A stretch of DNA of 64,000 nucleotides from Chelydra serpentina (taxonomy: Eukaryota; Chordata; Testudines; Chelydridae): contig JBAIAC010000040.1 in the NCBI GenBank assembly GCA_037349315.1, positions 16,572,001-16,636,000 of the forward strand, given 5' to 3'. A model generated the notes under the pieces. That model was not told where the DNA came from, searched no databases, and saw only the letters and a program-made list of their open reading frames with translations. Made by a program: the position numbers and the translations under genes. Below are positions 14,701-29,700 of the stretch, piece after piece; positions within the stretch are counted from its first letter, which is position 1, and each line of letters starts with the position of its first letter.

Positions 14701-17700
14701 GGAGACCACCCTTGTTGCACAGGTGTGTCCTGATTGCTTATAGTGTTAAAGGAGCTACTATATGGACTTTCCCCCCCCCCCCCCTTATTAAACGTATCTC
14801 ATACCAAACATAAGTGTGTGGTCTACTGTTCATTTTACAAGAGTGAACTGGAGCCAAGATTTCTGCAGTTTTTTCCCAACTCCGTCAATGACTCCAAGAC
14901 TGATCACAGTCAAGTCACTTTGAAATGTAGACTTAGAATAGCCATCACCACCTGGAGTCTATATTTCATAGTACCTTTCAACACAATTTATTTAATTCAA
15001 AATTTTAAGTCAGAAAATATGAACCTCAAAGTTAACTTGGAATTTATTATTTTACTACAATGAGAAGAAATCCTTCCTGATCTTTACTGATCTGCTCCTT
15101 TGCTTACATAAGCTACAATGCTGTAATATATTTGCTGACCAAAAACAATGAATCTAGTCAAATACTGTAACAACTACTCAACTGTTCTATCAATATCCGC
15201 AGTAAACACAGTCAGCAGCATATATGAAACCTGAAAAGATGGCCTTCAAACCAAAGACGTACTACTATTCTCTAGTGCATTTAAATGGCTGTATACATTT
15301 TGTAACTTAGTGGTTTCTAAGAAAGGCACACAGGTTGATCTTTGAAAGATTTTGTTCTCAAGCTCTGGAACATTTCCCACTTGAAAGCAGATTTACAATC
15401 TGTGATTAGGATACCTGAGGGCTAGTCTACACTTACCGGATAGATCGGAGGTGTCGGATCGATCTTCTGGGTTCGATTTATCGCGTCTTGTCTAGACGCG
15501 ATAAATCGAACCAGGAAGTGCTCCCCCGTCGACGCTGGTAATCCAGCTCAACGCGAGGAGTAAGCGCCGTCGACGGGGGAGCCTGCGCGCCGCGTGTGGA
15601 CCGCAGGTAAGTTCGAACTAAGATACTTCGACTTCAGCTACGTTATTAACGTAGCTGAAGTTGCGTATCTTAGTTCGACATGGGGGGTTAGTGTAGACCA
15701 GCCCTGAGACAACATTCTTTGCCCTTGAGATGCATATTTTCTGATTCTCTTGATACACAATTGCTTTTTCCCCACTTTATTGTCCTCTTCTTGGTCACTC
15801 TGCTATCATGACAAACCACAGAAAAGTTTCACAGCTTGTAGCTCAAATGAGACAGCAGTGCCGTTCGTGCTCAGTGACATTGATCCTTCAGCACTACTGC
15901 CTAGTGTGCTGGGGAGCTGAAGCATCTGCTTGGATAATACTGTTAGGTGCTGATGCCGCAATACGAAGACACTGGGCTACCCCATGCCAGGACACCTATA
16001 CAACACAGGTTCCTCATCCCTAAACACAAGTCTCCCGCCACCCCCAAGCCACCTGGACATTCATTTCATACTTTTCCAAAATCACCTTCAACCTATAGCA
16101 TCCCCAAACCCCACTCACTCCACTTGTCTCCACATCCCTGTTCACCCCCATCCCCCAAAATCTCAAATCTGCTTTCTGAAACATTGCTCTAACCACCATC
16201 ATTTACATAGATTCTTTCACCTTAGAGCATATATAAAGCACACACACACTGCACCCATCACTGAAATGCAGACAACCCTTGGGTGAAACATGACAGCTAT
16301 TTAATGTCATACTCCTGGTTAGGTTAAAAGGAAAAAAAAAAGAAAAGAAAAAAAGAAAAAGTGTAGCTAATGGGAACTGCAGGAACAATTTAAGGTAGGC
16401 ATAATGTAGTTATTGCATATTGCATCACCATCACCACTTACTTAATATAACATCCTGCATTTACCTTCCCTTCCAAACAAACCAAATTTGCAAGATCTGA
16501 TCATATTTATCTAAAATTTGCCAAAGGCATAGTTTACACACAAAATCCTGGATTCTTATACTAAAGTTCAGATTAGCTGTATTTTTAACTTGAATGGCTC
16601 AGTGAACTAAGAAATAACAGTAAACTTTGGGTACGTCTTCACTACCCGCCGAATCGGCGGGTAGCAATCGCTCTATCAGGGATCGATTTATCACGTCTCG
16701 TCTAGATGCGATAAATCGATCCCCGAACGCGCTCCCTGTCGACTCCGGAACTCCAACTCGGTGAGAGGCAGAAGCGGAGTTGACGGGGGAGTGGCAGCGA
16801 TCGACTCGCCGCCGTCCTCACAGCCAGGTAAGTCAATCTACGATATGACGACATCAGCTACGCTATTCATGTAGCTGAAGTTGCGTATCGTAGGTCGACC
16901 CCCCCCGCCCAGTGTAGACCAAGGCTAAGAAATTACAGCCAGGTTATGATTTTTCATAACTATCATTAAGATCATAGTTTCACATTGTTTTGACAAAGTA
17001 ACCTTGATATTTACCTGATTGCTAGACAGACCTCCTTCTGAATTTCAGGGCAAATCTGGCTCTTTGGTGCCATCAGTAACTGCCAAAGTAAAAGGCCAGA
17101 CCTCCTAACAATGTCTCTGTTTCTCTCAGTTTGGGGGCTGAAGAAAAATTTAAAAACCACCTACAAAAGCAAGAGTTAGAAAATACCGCAATATTAAAAA
17201 CAAATTTCTTCTCTACTCAAGGAAAGTGCTTCATACAGGAAAGCGCCTATAACATAGTGGCTCAAATGGAAGCAGAGTTAGGCCAACTTTAAACATTTTT
17301 ATGGCCAACACTCTAAATAATTTCTCCAAGGTTGCTCAAAGTTGGTGGTGGTCAGGAATTGAATCCAGATCTACTGAGTCTGTGATCAGTGCCTGAACAA
17401 AAACTAGACAAGCCACCCTTGTCCTTGAGCAAATAACTTAACCACTCTGGATCTTACCCAATTTGTAAAACATCGATAAAACCTCACAGGGGTCTAATTT
17501 TAGGCAATAACATATTCTAGAAATGCAAAATAAGAAATTCTCTCTAGGTTAAATGTCCATTAGCTCTTCTCCACTCAATACAAAGTCACCATTCATTTAA
17601 AAAAAGGCTTACTTGTTGGTCTGCATTCTTAAAGTCTCCTTTACAGAGTTTATTTTAAAATATATTTAAGATTTGTTTATACCTGAAAGACAACAAGGAT

Positions 17701-20700
17701 GCAGCGTATAATGCAAGTATCTCCATTCACCATAGCTTTCTCCATGATGTCGCAAATACTGCTGAGATGGTGTGCTTCAATTGGATGTTGTTTGCCCAAA
17801 AAATTTGTTATTGGGAGATTGTTACTGGCTGCAAGCAGATTTAGTTGGTGTATGCACATGGCACCAACATGGTGCAGTAACTGGTTGATAACCTCATTTG
17901 TGGTTATAGCATCTCCTGAAAGAAAAAAATAAATGGACATACTTCTCTCTATGAAAACAGGTGCAAATATCAAGTTTACATTCACTTTTAAAATACGTTA
18001 GGAAACCATCATTAGCATCACTGAACTTCAGAGTTATCATCTGCATTAAAGGTGAGAGATTTCTGTTCATGTTGTTGGAAGTGTTAAAGGCAGAAGTCTG
18101 AAAACCACCAAACATGCACAAAAAAAGCTTTTTTCTTATCTTCAATAAAGATTAAGTAATTTTGTAATATGCTGTAACTAATCTTGTGTCTGTCTGAAGA
18201 AAGTATGTTCAGTGCTTTAATGTGAGTTTAGACTACGTTAATCTCATATTTTACTTACACTTATACAAAGTGCTAACTATATTCTCACCTCTAGGCTCTG
18301 TAATGATATGACTAACTCCCAGTCTCTGACAGACATAATGGAATGCTTGGTTTCCAGGATTACACCATTGATCAATATAGTCATTAGAGCACGTCCATAT
18401 CATGTTATTCATAGTATCATAACATGCACCTGAAGAGAGAATATACAAAAAAAAAGTCAAAATAGTTTTTATTGATTAAAAAGTTGTCTAATAATAGTAT
18501 TTTCTATTAGAATTTTTTTCTTGGAAAGCAATTCAAACATTTCTATATCAGATGTGGATTTAATGTGTTTTCTAAAGTTAATTCAATTACATTATGTGGC
18601 ACATCAAGCTGCTTAAGTATAAGCGTTAAGAATAACAATCTTTTAAAACAAATTTCCTAATGTGGTTAGTGCAAACCCCTCATGCACCAACACATAAATG
18701 CCTTACGTGCTATATTTAGTATTCCTCAGTGTCCTTATTACTCAAATTGCTTGCTACCAATTAGTCATCTGGCTGAAATGCTGGGGCTAGCATCTTATGC
18801 TCAGGGTTCGGCACCACCATGTTGCACGATGGACACTTGACAAAATTACTGTACTTAGTGACGGGAATGGAGTGGGGGGGGGGGGGGGAGGTTATGTCAT
18901 TCAAGTTTTTTAAAAGTTCCCACGGACCTCAAAATTTTTACCCCTGCTTATGCTGCTGTTCAAGAAAAATAGATAAAGCAGTTTCAAATATTTTAGCTAT
19001 CTCTATTCATAATTAATTGCATTTGTTTTTAATTTAATAGCCTTGCTGTTACTACTTTGCAGGTTATTTATAGAGCTGGTGGCATGTATGGTGCTGTGCA
19101 ACTGGTGAAGAGTGGTAAGCAAACAGACCTCTGCCCTGAGGAGCTTACAAGTGGGCACAATACATCGAAAAAAACAAGAATGGTGTGAGAGCATCATAGC
19201 TGTATCTTTAGATATTATATGAAGGAGAGAGAGGAAAAATATGAACTTGGCACTATCCCCACTGCATGAGATTGCAGAAAATTCTTCTATAGGCTTGTTT
19301 AGACTAGGACAGAAGATATTTAAGCACATTTCAAAACTCAAGGGTAGACTAGACTAGTTACATTGTGACAGACGTTAAGTGGTTTGAGGTGAATCTTCAG
19401 CTTGATTAACATGTTAAAATACTCCCAGCCCTGTCTGCGCTAGAGTTTCAAAACATGTTGGCCAAAGTGTTTTAACGAACATTTAAAAAAATTATACTTT
19501 TGATCCCTGGCAACGCGAGTCCCATACAGATTCTAGTTAACATTTTAATTAAGCATTGTTTAAAACCCTGTTGGTACCTAGCATAGCTGGGGTTTAACAA
19601 TGTATTCCTATTGTATTTTGTATCATTCTGACTATTGAGCTGGCAGAAGTAATCCAAGTCCAGAATGCAAATGAAGTTGTGAAAACCGAAGTCACAGGGA
19701 AATAAGAAAATATAGGCAGAACATCTTCCTGGTTAATACATTTATTTTTTAAAGTGAAGATAGGAAAGTTCAAATCTTTTAAACACTGACTCTTTCTTTT
19801 AAGTGTTTGTAATACAAAGGATATTAAAAAAACCTTCCAAGTTCTCTCCACCTAAGGTCAATACCTCTTCTCACTCTCTCTAGAAGAGAGAGTGCACCTT
19901 CAAAACTTGCAAACCAAAGCATAAGAAATCAGGAAAAAACCTCTCTTTAGAATTTTCACATCACATCTTCTAAGTTGTAATTTTATTTATTTAATTTTAC
20001 AAAAGAAAGTGGAAGTTACTGGAAATTGAAAGAAATAATTTAGAAAATAGAGATTGCTATCTCTAATACTGAATGTCCCTAAAAATAAATGTATTTCTTA
20101 CCAAGTCCTGGTATTAGAGCACCACGTCCAAGCGAACTTCCTGCGGCGTCAATGAGATCTGCTCGGCTCGTGAACTGCCCATCCGAAAGATTGTATACCA
20201 AACTAGAAGCAAGAACTTAAAAAAAATATATCTCCAATTAGCTTCTCAAAAGTTTAAAATATGATAAAGAAGAGAGTCTCTGAAATCTGTAAGGATACCA
20301 AAAAAACAACAACTTACTTTTCAAAGATGACAAACCACTTGTCCCACCAAACAGTGATCGTGTCGCAGAGCTGCCTGACCCACCGGGAGGTGGGACCAAC
20401 ATCACTAAATATGTTCCACAGGTGTACATGGGAGTCTTTCGTAACATTTTTAGTGGTAGCCCACAACTAGTGTTAGCAGCTGAAATGGTAAATAAAGCAA
20501 TGAATCAAACAATTATTTCTCTAAACAATTTAGTAAGATAGCAAGCAAGATAGAAGTCCTAAATATAATCTGTTTTGGAGTTTAAATAAATCCATAAGAA
20601 ATACTGATAAATCTAACATTTTTGCAGCCTTTGGAAGTTACTTGTGGGGCTGGCCAGTGGACTCTAAAGATCCACCCCCCCAATCATTAGGACAGGCCTG

Positions 20701-23700
20701 CACAACTCGTAAAGCGGCGAGGGCCATATTACTCCAAAGAAAACAGCTGAGGGCCGAAACACCGGCTCACCTGATGCCCTGCCACTGCCCGCCCACTCGG
20801 CTCGTCATCCCCCACCCCGCCCGACTTGCCTCCTCAGCCCCCCCGCCGCCGGCTCGCTGGCTCCCCCCCGCCGCCAGCTCACCTGCCTGCCCGCTGCTGG
20901 CCTCTTTACCTTCTGCCACCGCCCCCTGCCGTTGGTTCACCCTCACTCCCCAGCCTGCCACTGGCCTCTTCACCAGCCCGCCCACCTGCCGGCCGGCCAT
21001 TGGCTTGCCCCACCCCGCTGCTTGCCTACTCACCCCCCCCACCCCCGTGGGCCGCACAGTGAGCCCACGCGGGCCGCATGTTGTGCAGGCCTGCATTAGG
21101 AGATAATTCCTCAGAGGGCATGCACGGTTTCAGTGGCATTTTAAAATATAATTTGAATAAAACAATCTTTAAATATGAATAAAAATAAGAAGCCCCAGTT
21201 TCCATAATGACGACAACAAAAACAACATCAGAAAAAAATAGAAACCTAAAAGCTAATAGAAGGTATAATATACAAAGAAGCAAACAAACATCTGTCCTAG
21301 GGATGTGTAAGATGGTAAAATATCATGAGCAACATTTTAAAGCCCAAGGAAGTTTTAAGACAAGAGGCCCTCTGGGATTCACTACCACTTTTTAATCCCT
21401 TGAAATCCCCCTACCCTGTCTCATATCCATTAAATCATGGTGATCTAGGAGTGATCTAGGACCAAGAAGGTGAGGGTGGAGCTCCAGCCAAAGCTGATCA
21501 ACACTGCTCTGAATACTGACTGTTCAAGAGGAACCCACATTTTATTTTCTGAAGCACTCCTATTCACTACTAGGCAACATACAGCTTTTACAAGATCTCC
21601 ATTATACTCTTTCCACTCCCTGTCACAATCTAAAGCAGTGGTTCTCAACTGTGGTCCACCACTTCTTCAGGGAAAGCCCCTGGTGCGCAAGGCCGGTTTG
21701 TTGACCTGCCACATCCGCAGGTTCGGCCGGTCGCGGCTCCCACTGGCCGCGGTTTGTCGTTCCAGGCCAATGGGGGCTGCGGGATGCGGCAGACAGCACA
21801 CCCCTCGGCCTGCGTCGTGTCCCGCAACCACAGGCACCAACTTCCGGCGGCGCCGGTGGGGGCTGACACCGGGCGACATTGCGGGGCTCCGCCCCCGACG
21901 CCAGGCCCCGCCCCCGCCGCAACGTCGCCCAGCGTCGGGGGCGGGACCCCGCAACATCTCCCGGTGGTGAGGTGAGTTGGGTGCGGGCCCCGGGGCTGGC
22001 GGGGAGCTGCCGGTGGGTGCTGAGCACCCACCAATTTTTCCCCGTGGGTGCTCTGGGGCTGGAGCACCCACGGAGTCGGCGCCTATGCCCGCCGCCATTG
22101 GCCTGGAGCGGCGAACCGCGGCCAGCGGGAGCCGCGGACGCAGCCTCCGCAGCAACATTTTGGAAGAAGCTTTATTCTGCACAAAAAAGACTTTCCCCAG
22201 GAGTAACTCTTGAAATAGTCCCATTGAAAGCTATGGGACTATCAATCAGAGTAAGGGTGGCAGAACTGAGCCATAAACTAGCAACAAAAGGGCGCTGTGT
22301 TTTACGACAGCTTCAGTTTTTTCATGATCAATTTTTTTCCTTGCAGCAGTGTATTTTACATTAATATGAACTGTTATTTTGCTATTAGAACTTTGAGTAT
22401 TAAGCATTTGCACTGAAGTATGTATTTGCATGAAATAGTCCAAAAGCAATTATCTTTACAAGAAATTCACACAACTTTAAAGAATTTTAATACATCCTAA
22501 GAAATTCGTAACAGTAATGTATATGATGGCAGTTTAAAGAGCCTAAACTTAAAGACACTATATATACAGGTATGTAGGATTTTCATAATTCTACGGTTAG
22601 AGAAATGATTTTGTAAATATGCATCACTGCAAACAAAAGTGAAAAATCATTGTAAAGAAGAAGAGAACTCTTCTCACCTGCTTGGTCCTCTTTCAACGTA
22701 TTGGAAATTGTAGAGCCAGTTAGAGCAGCCAGTGTTGCTGATGGGGAGGCTCTGTACCTTGAAAGCCTACTCAGAAGCATCTCATTTATACTTTTTGCAG
22801 ATTCTCCCTCTTTCCTCATTAGAATAATGCGCTCCTGTAGAGGATTTGCTATACATATATCATTTTCTACCTATGCAAATGAAAAAAAAAAAGATCCTTA
22901 GATATTTAAGTCCCTAACAGATTGAGGATTTTATTCTTCTATGCTTGCAAAATGAGAAGAGAAGCAAAAACCAGATCCAGGTGTATGCAAGGAAGTCTGA
23001 TCCCAAGGTGATTGATGTGACTGAAATACCTAGAAATATAGATTATTGTATCATGGCCAAAATCATATCATGACTGATCATCTCTGGACATTTTTCACTT
23101 TGGAAAACAGAACAGTAATAGTCCAGTTGCCATAAATAAATGTCCAGAAATAAAGTTAAAATGAACATTATACAAAACCCAGTATTTAGATGTTTTTTAA
23201 CTATAACAAATATAATATACTAAATTTTTTTTTTATTTTATGAGTAAGTTTTGTGAAAGTCTAAGTCACACATTAGCTGAAAAACTGGATGGAGGATTTT
23301 CCCTACATAATGCAGTTCTGGAAAAGTTCTAGGCCATGTCTAACCTAAGAAGATTTTACCAGTATAGTTATACTAATATACTGGAATTCAGAGAACAGAT
23401 ATAAGTTACAGTAGCATAAGCACAGATATAGCCATGTCTTTAAAAAAACAAACCAAAAAAACCAAAAAAACCCACACCCCTAACCAACATAGCTATGCTG
23501 GTAAAAATATTTAGTGTTGATCGGACATTTAATAAATTGAGTATTTTAACTAATAACTCCACAAAAAGTCAGACAGTGGCTGAGTTCTCAACAAGAATGA
23601 GTGAAAGTTTTTTCTAAGGTGCTTCCCCTGCAAAAGACATTCCTAACAGAGCGCCCAGGCCAGAAACACCCACCCAGAGTGCTCACTTTCTGGAGGGACC

Positions 23701-26700
23701 AAACTGGAGGTCATTCAGAAACTGAAACTCATTTTTTCTAGTAATATACAAAAGGAAATGAATTGGAGAATCCCTTATCTTAAGAATGGGAAGACCCTTC
23801 CCCTTTATATGTTTTCCAAATTAGATTTATTTTTAAGTCCTCAACTCCTTCCCAAGATTCCATGCAAATTGGAGAATAATAGTTCAGGGGGCCAGTACAG
23901 TGGGAGTCTGCCACACGTTTGGGAGTCAGAACCCGCACTGTCGCCCACAGCTGTATTATATCTAGATAACACTTAGTCTTGCCTAAGTGCAGGGGACTGG
24001 ACTAGATGACCTATTGAGGTGCCTTTCAGTCCTACCTTTCTGATTCTTGATCATCAATTCTACCATTTATATTGCACAAGTACTGATAATACTAAGAGTT
24101 GTACCAATGCCAAAAAAGTTAATAAATTGATGTGGTGTCAGCTTCTATAGAACTGAAGTTGTTTAAACTGCTGGAGACTGTGCCATTTAAATAAATATTA
24201 GCAATTATGTGCATGGTTTAAACCTGAGTGTTACATTTTTAACATTTCTTCTGCACCTCAAGACAATCAACCAAGGATGTATAGGCGCTGTTGAAAGGAA
24301 AGGAATCCAAACTGTTGTCATGTATAGCTCCAAAATTAAAAAAAAATATAAAACAGTACAAAATTTACAGACTTGAGTGATAAAGTGCACTTTTTTAGCC
24401 TTATATACATGACTTCTATTAAAATGATCTTATTGCATTTTAAAACAATAATACAGAGTAAGCAGTCTCCACTCAGTACATGACACTAAAATTACTGTTT
24501 CAGTATGAAACAGAGTAATAATGATGCTATAATATATTGTACACTAACAACACATGGTACAAGCAAGCCTGCAATATTGAAATGTTCTTTGGAAGTGCAG
24601 ATTTTATAGTACGGCTTTTCATCCTGTTAAACACTATGTCAACTGCTTATAATATTTTGACTGTATTCCTGAAGTTACGTACTAGCACTCAAATGAACAA
24701 TTAACATTTCCAGTAACTTTATTAAATGTTACTATTTTAAGAAGTGTTATTCATGTCACTAAACTAAGTCTGCTACAAATAAACAAATTGCTAATTTAAT
24801 TGAAAATACACTTACTATAAGTTCAAAAATATCCATAAAAACAGAGTGTCCCTTTGGTGTTTTTTCATTCAGACTTGCAGGAGACCAGATCCAGTAGAAA
24901 TAGGTACCATCTGAAGAAAGATGTACTGTGGTCATAGTACTGCCAACTGGGAAGTGATTTACTGGCATGGGGAGTATGTGACATACCTAGAGATCAGTAG
25001 GAAAGCAAGAAAGGAGAGTCCAGTTCACATTTTGAAGCTGTTCTTCAGACTATTAATTTTAAAAAAGTAAGGTTTTTTAGTTATTCTAGAGCAAGGCTTA
25101 CTTAGTTAGTTATAATTTGCTATGATTTGAGGGAGAATACAGTTTGCTAAATAGATGCATTGCGTACTAACAAATTCCATGCTAGCAAGACACAGTTATC
25201 CATCTAAAAATAGACAAAAGATCATTGTTTCAAATTGCTGAAAAATGTATGTAGTACCATTAGAAAAATGTAAATATTAATATAGTTATCTGCTTTACCC
25301 TACATTATGTCTGCTCAAAATTCTGGAAGGAAACTCATTTAATGAGGAATCCAAACACTTAATTTGAGGAAACATATTGTATATGGCTGGAAACAGACAA
25401 ACAGCCTTACTCCTTATTCTTCAGTGAAACTTCTTTAAACCACAATGGAAAAATATTGTCAAGAGGGATAGTTGCTCGTTTGCAAAACACAATTATAGCG
25501 AGAAGTGAAGGTACCAACTATTCTTGTACTAAGAAAAATGGAGGCATCGGGGGCTCTAAATATATTTGGTTTAAAGATAAAGATCATTTTGCTTGGTTTT
25601 AAAATACTATTAATTTGTGATGTGTGTGCATAAACACTAACACAATGTAACTTGTAAGATGGTTTGTGAGGCATGACATGCAACTCTATCAGTGGGGATC
25701 TGCAGAAGCAGTTTCATGAAGGGAAAAAGCAAACTCCCAGCACACGAGAGCTAACTACATTTAAATTAGAAATTCTGCTGAAAGTACATCAGTATTATTA
25801 TTATTTTTGACAATGTAAGAACATTTCCTTACTATATTATGATTATGAAATAAAGACATGAGGGTTTTGGTGGGTTTTTTGTTTTTGTTTTTTTACCTGA
25901 AGGGTATTCTGGTCAATGACCTGGAAAAGGGAGTGAGGCTTATTATCAAAAGAGACAGGCCGATGAAGAAGTTTGCCATTGCCAAAAGCAACCCATCCAG
26001 TCTCCAACTCCTCGTTACGACAGTATACAAAGCCTCTGGGGAAAAAGCAGGACATTACAACCTTTAAACATGCTGCACCTTTTCAAACATTTCTTGAGCT
26101 TTGTTTGAACCTAGCTACAAATCCATGTATCTATTTAAAGTAGTAACACCGGTTTTAAGCATGTGAAGACTCTGAAGATTCAAGAATCATAAGCAGGGAA
26201 AGAATGAAGAGATAGAACAAGTCACATCTGTGCTAATAATTTGTATTGTGAATTGCACAGGGCTGAAATTTGTACCATAGGCGATATAAATTCCTAACTA
26301 CCAAGGTTTGATGCGGACATGGTGGTGAAATGAGATGGAGGGATTTTAAGCAACAGGCTGCAACTTTTATTAAACTTAAACACAAGGAAGGGGCACTATC
26401 CGCCCATCATTGATACTCTCCTATACCAGGCATTTAATTGGTTCCAATGTAGGAGCCTTGTAATCCCACCATATAAACAGTAACTCGGGGTAGGCTCTCC
26501 TCAGGGTTCAGCTCATTTCGGTTCCAACCACCCACCCCTCCATGAGGGGGACGGAGGGTACAGAAAGAACAGGACCTCAACCCACGAGGGACTCACCCTC
26601 TCCCATGAGCCCAAGGCCACCACCAAAATCCCAGGTTTTTTACCTCTGGGAACCATTCATTTTATGCTTTCAACTCCACAGGAAAAGGGCCAAGTACCTC

Positions 26701-29700
26701 ATTTAGGTACTAAGCGTATTCTTACTCAGCCTACTGTGGCTTGAAGGTGCTGTGAGGAAGGTGAAAAATTCCTTGGTCCTCTGCCAATTGGTTCACGGGA
26801 GAAAAAATTCCTTCCTGACCCCCAAATGGGTGACTGGGGTACCAGTCAGGCCAGATTCCCAGGCCTAGCTCAGGGTGGGGGTACTGGAACAGAGTCAAAA
26901 GAGCTCCACATGGCCCCTGACTCAGGTTAAATCCTGGGAGCTGGTGAATGGTAGTCAATCAGCTCTCCTTGATCCACCTGGCCAATGGATATCAGAGACT
27001 CCAAGGGTGGGGGGAAGCTTCCTGGTGACCCTCAGTGAGAGTCTCGTTTCCTAGGTACAGAGGCTGTCCCACTTGCCACTGTCAACTGCTCCCAGGGAAG
27101 AATAAATTTATGCCTACAATATTCTATAAAAGAAAAACATCTCAAAATATGGGCCATGTTAGATGAAGATATTTAAGGGCAGTAATTTTCAATATAAGAA
27201 AGGAGAAAATCAAATCACTAAATCTGAATCACTGAAAAATGATTTAGTGAACAAAATATTAGATGCTTCATATATATATATACATACACACAAACACACA
27301 CACCAAAGATTTATCTAGACAGGATAAAATCTGCAAAGGCAGAAATATCACAATACTGTGGCTTACCGTAAAGTACCATGTAATCCAGATCCTAATTTGC
27401 TTATTCCTCTGCCTACTGAATTAGTTGTATAAAGATAAAGTCCATCTGCTGCAAGACAGCGCCCTAAGTCTGCATCTGAAATAAGAAGGAAGCATTGAGT
27501 GCAGACCTTTTACGGACAGCAAAGCTACAATGGTTATCTACAATGATCGTGTCACTGCTGCAGTTAGGACACTGACTGAAAACCAATGAGAGCTCCTCTT
27601 CTTCTCTATTCAGAAGAGGTAAAGTTTATATTTACATATAAATTATTATTTGTATTACAGTCACTTCTAAGACGACCAATCAAGGACCAATGTCCCATTT
27701 TAGTAGGCACTCTACCATTCCTGTATCCAGTTATGCATAACTGTATATTTACAATTTACCCACATTGCTAATGTACATGTATTAAAATATGAAATAAATT
27801 ATACAAAAAATGTGAAGTGCTTCCAAGCAACTTGAATGAGAACAGTATAACATGCACCCAGCTGCTCATTCAAGTATGCAAAATGGCATCAGGTAACAAT
27901 TTGTTTTCTCAGATATGGATGATATACATTTGAGAAGTTCCCTATTTCTGTATTGCTTTCTTATCTGTTATGCAATATGGCTACAGAGTTTAAGTTCTAA
28001 TCCTAAATTCCTCATGTGTTCTGGTTCAGAGTTCAGGACAGGATCAGAGAGCCCCTACACCATTTTGGCTGCACAATATTCAAGTCTGACTATGGGGCAA
28101 GTTAGAATGCTGCATTTAACCATGCTTAGTAATAGGACATTATCAACAGGACTCATTTCAGATGAAAATGCTTTACCTTCACTACCAGAATCTAAAATTA
28201 TTCCTTACAATACATTTTAAACAGAATTTTCCATTAAATACTTTCAGAAGGTTGTAATGGAGCAAAAGACCATTTTCTTTTGTTTTGCTTGAAAAGAATA
28301 TAAGTATTTAACTTCTGTTTCTAGGGTATCAAGAAGAGGCTACTGTTGCTCACACACCAGCATACTGGAAGGAGAGATAACACCCGAGGTTTATGAATAT
28401 GGCACGCTTTTCTGCTCAAGACCGCCACTATAACCTTAACATACCATCTGTAACTGTGTGGAAAAAAAATCTAACCCAGTGCATTTAAGATATAATTGTT
28501 GGTGCCAGTAAATGCTGGAGGAACTCAGTATTGCTCTTACATCTAGCCGTTTGTTTCTCACATCTTTGTTAATTAAGAGAGAAAGATCTTTGATCAAGGA
28601 GGATGAGATCTCTACCAAACCTTTTAACTCATCTACATCAGAAATAGAAAACTAACAAGGAAGCACTATTCACTCATGTACCCATCTCCATCAAGTTTAC
28701 ATGATTGTGTACTACTGATCTATTTTACAAATATGAACCAATAATAACAGGCTGCCTGTAAAATTAAGTCCATGTCCATTAGTCTGTTTTTGAATGTGCA
28801 AGTTGGAAAACTGGGTGCCTACATAGCCATCTTCTTGCACAAATGTGGGGTTTTGCAGATATAACAGGTGTCTGCATGTTCCTACGGAGGCCCAGTTACG
28901 CTATCTTCTGAAAAACATGGCCCCATGTGTTCTTTGTTATGCCTCACTGCTTTTATACTACTTCCAACAGAAAGAAAAAACTTCTCAAATTCTACAGCTT
29001 TAGATATAGAAAAAAAAATACTCTATACAATCAGTGCAAAAAAATCTGATCCTCTTAAGTGATTTTAGTATAGTCATAGAACAAACTCTTCACCTTTGTT
29101 TTCAGAGCTGGAGCCACTGTTGGCATCAGGTGCAGGTAACATATCTTCAAACCCCCAAGATACCATATGTTTTCCCCCAAGCAAACAGGACGGAGATCCA
29201 GGCCCGCCTTCCAGAAGCAGCAACCTTTAAACCAAAAAGAATACAGAGCAAGATACATAAAGAAAATGTTTTCAGAGTAATAAAAAAAGCAACAATTAAC
29301 CAGTTTGAAAATTAAGATTAAAGATACTTTTCAAATGGGAAATTTCTTATCTCTATGATACAGTTCATAATTAAGCCATTTTAAGAGAACTTTAGTAATT
29401 TGATTTTTAAAAAATTAACATACATTGAGAATTAGCCTTGTATCATTATTCTTCCTCAATTAACCAGATTTCCAATTTTTCCTAGGGCTTGCAAATTTTC
29501 ATTTTAGTAACTATAAAATCTTGGATTTGTCAATGGATCACATTTTGAGACTGATCTTTTATCTTTAGTATTTACACATTTTCAAGGTTGATGCAAAAGA
29601 GCTACAATTAGGAAAGTTATTACCCACCTGTATAATACATCAGCCACAGGCAAGGATCCCAGGTCTGTCTGTTTCTGTAATAGATGTACTGTGTGAACAA

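Noticed and set aside
15984..16286. Pro/His/Ser-rich plus-strand frames of 81 and 100 codons
   Set aside because: C-rich intronic sequence; no domain and no exon-like boundaries.
20642..21106. A 154-codon proline-rich plus-strand frame and its 109-codon antisense frame
   Set aside because: They lie within the C-rich non-coding interior of the hAT-like element 20693..21093.
21470..22364. Several open frames of 130 to 185 codons on both strands
   Set aside because: They cover the GC-rich composite repeat; low-complexity Arg/Pro/Gly text with no domain and mutual overlap.
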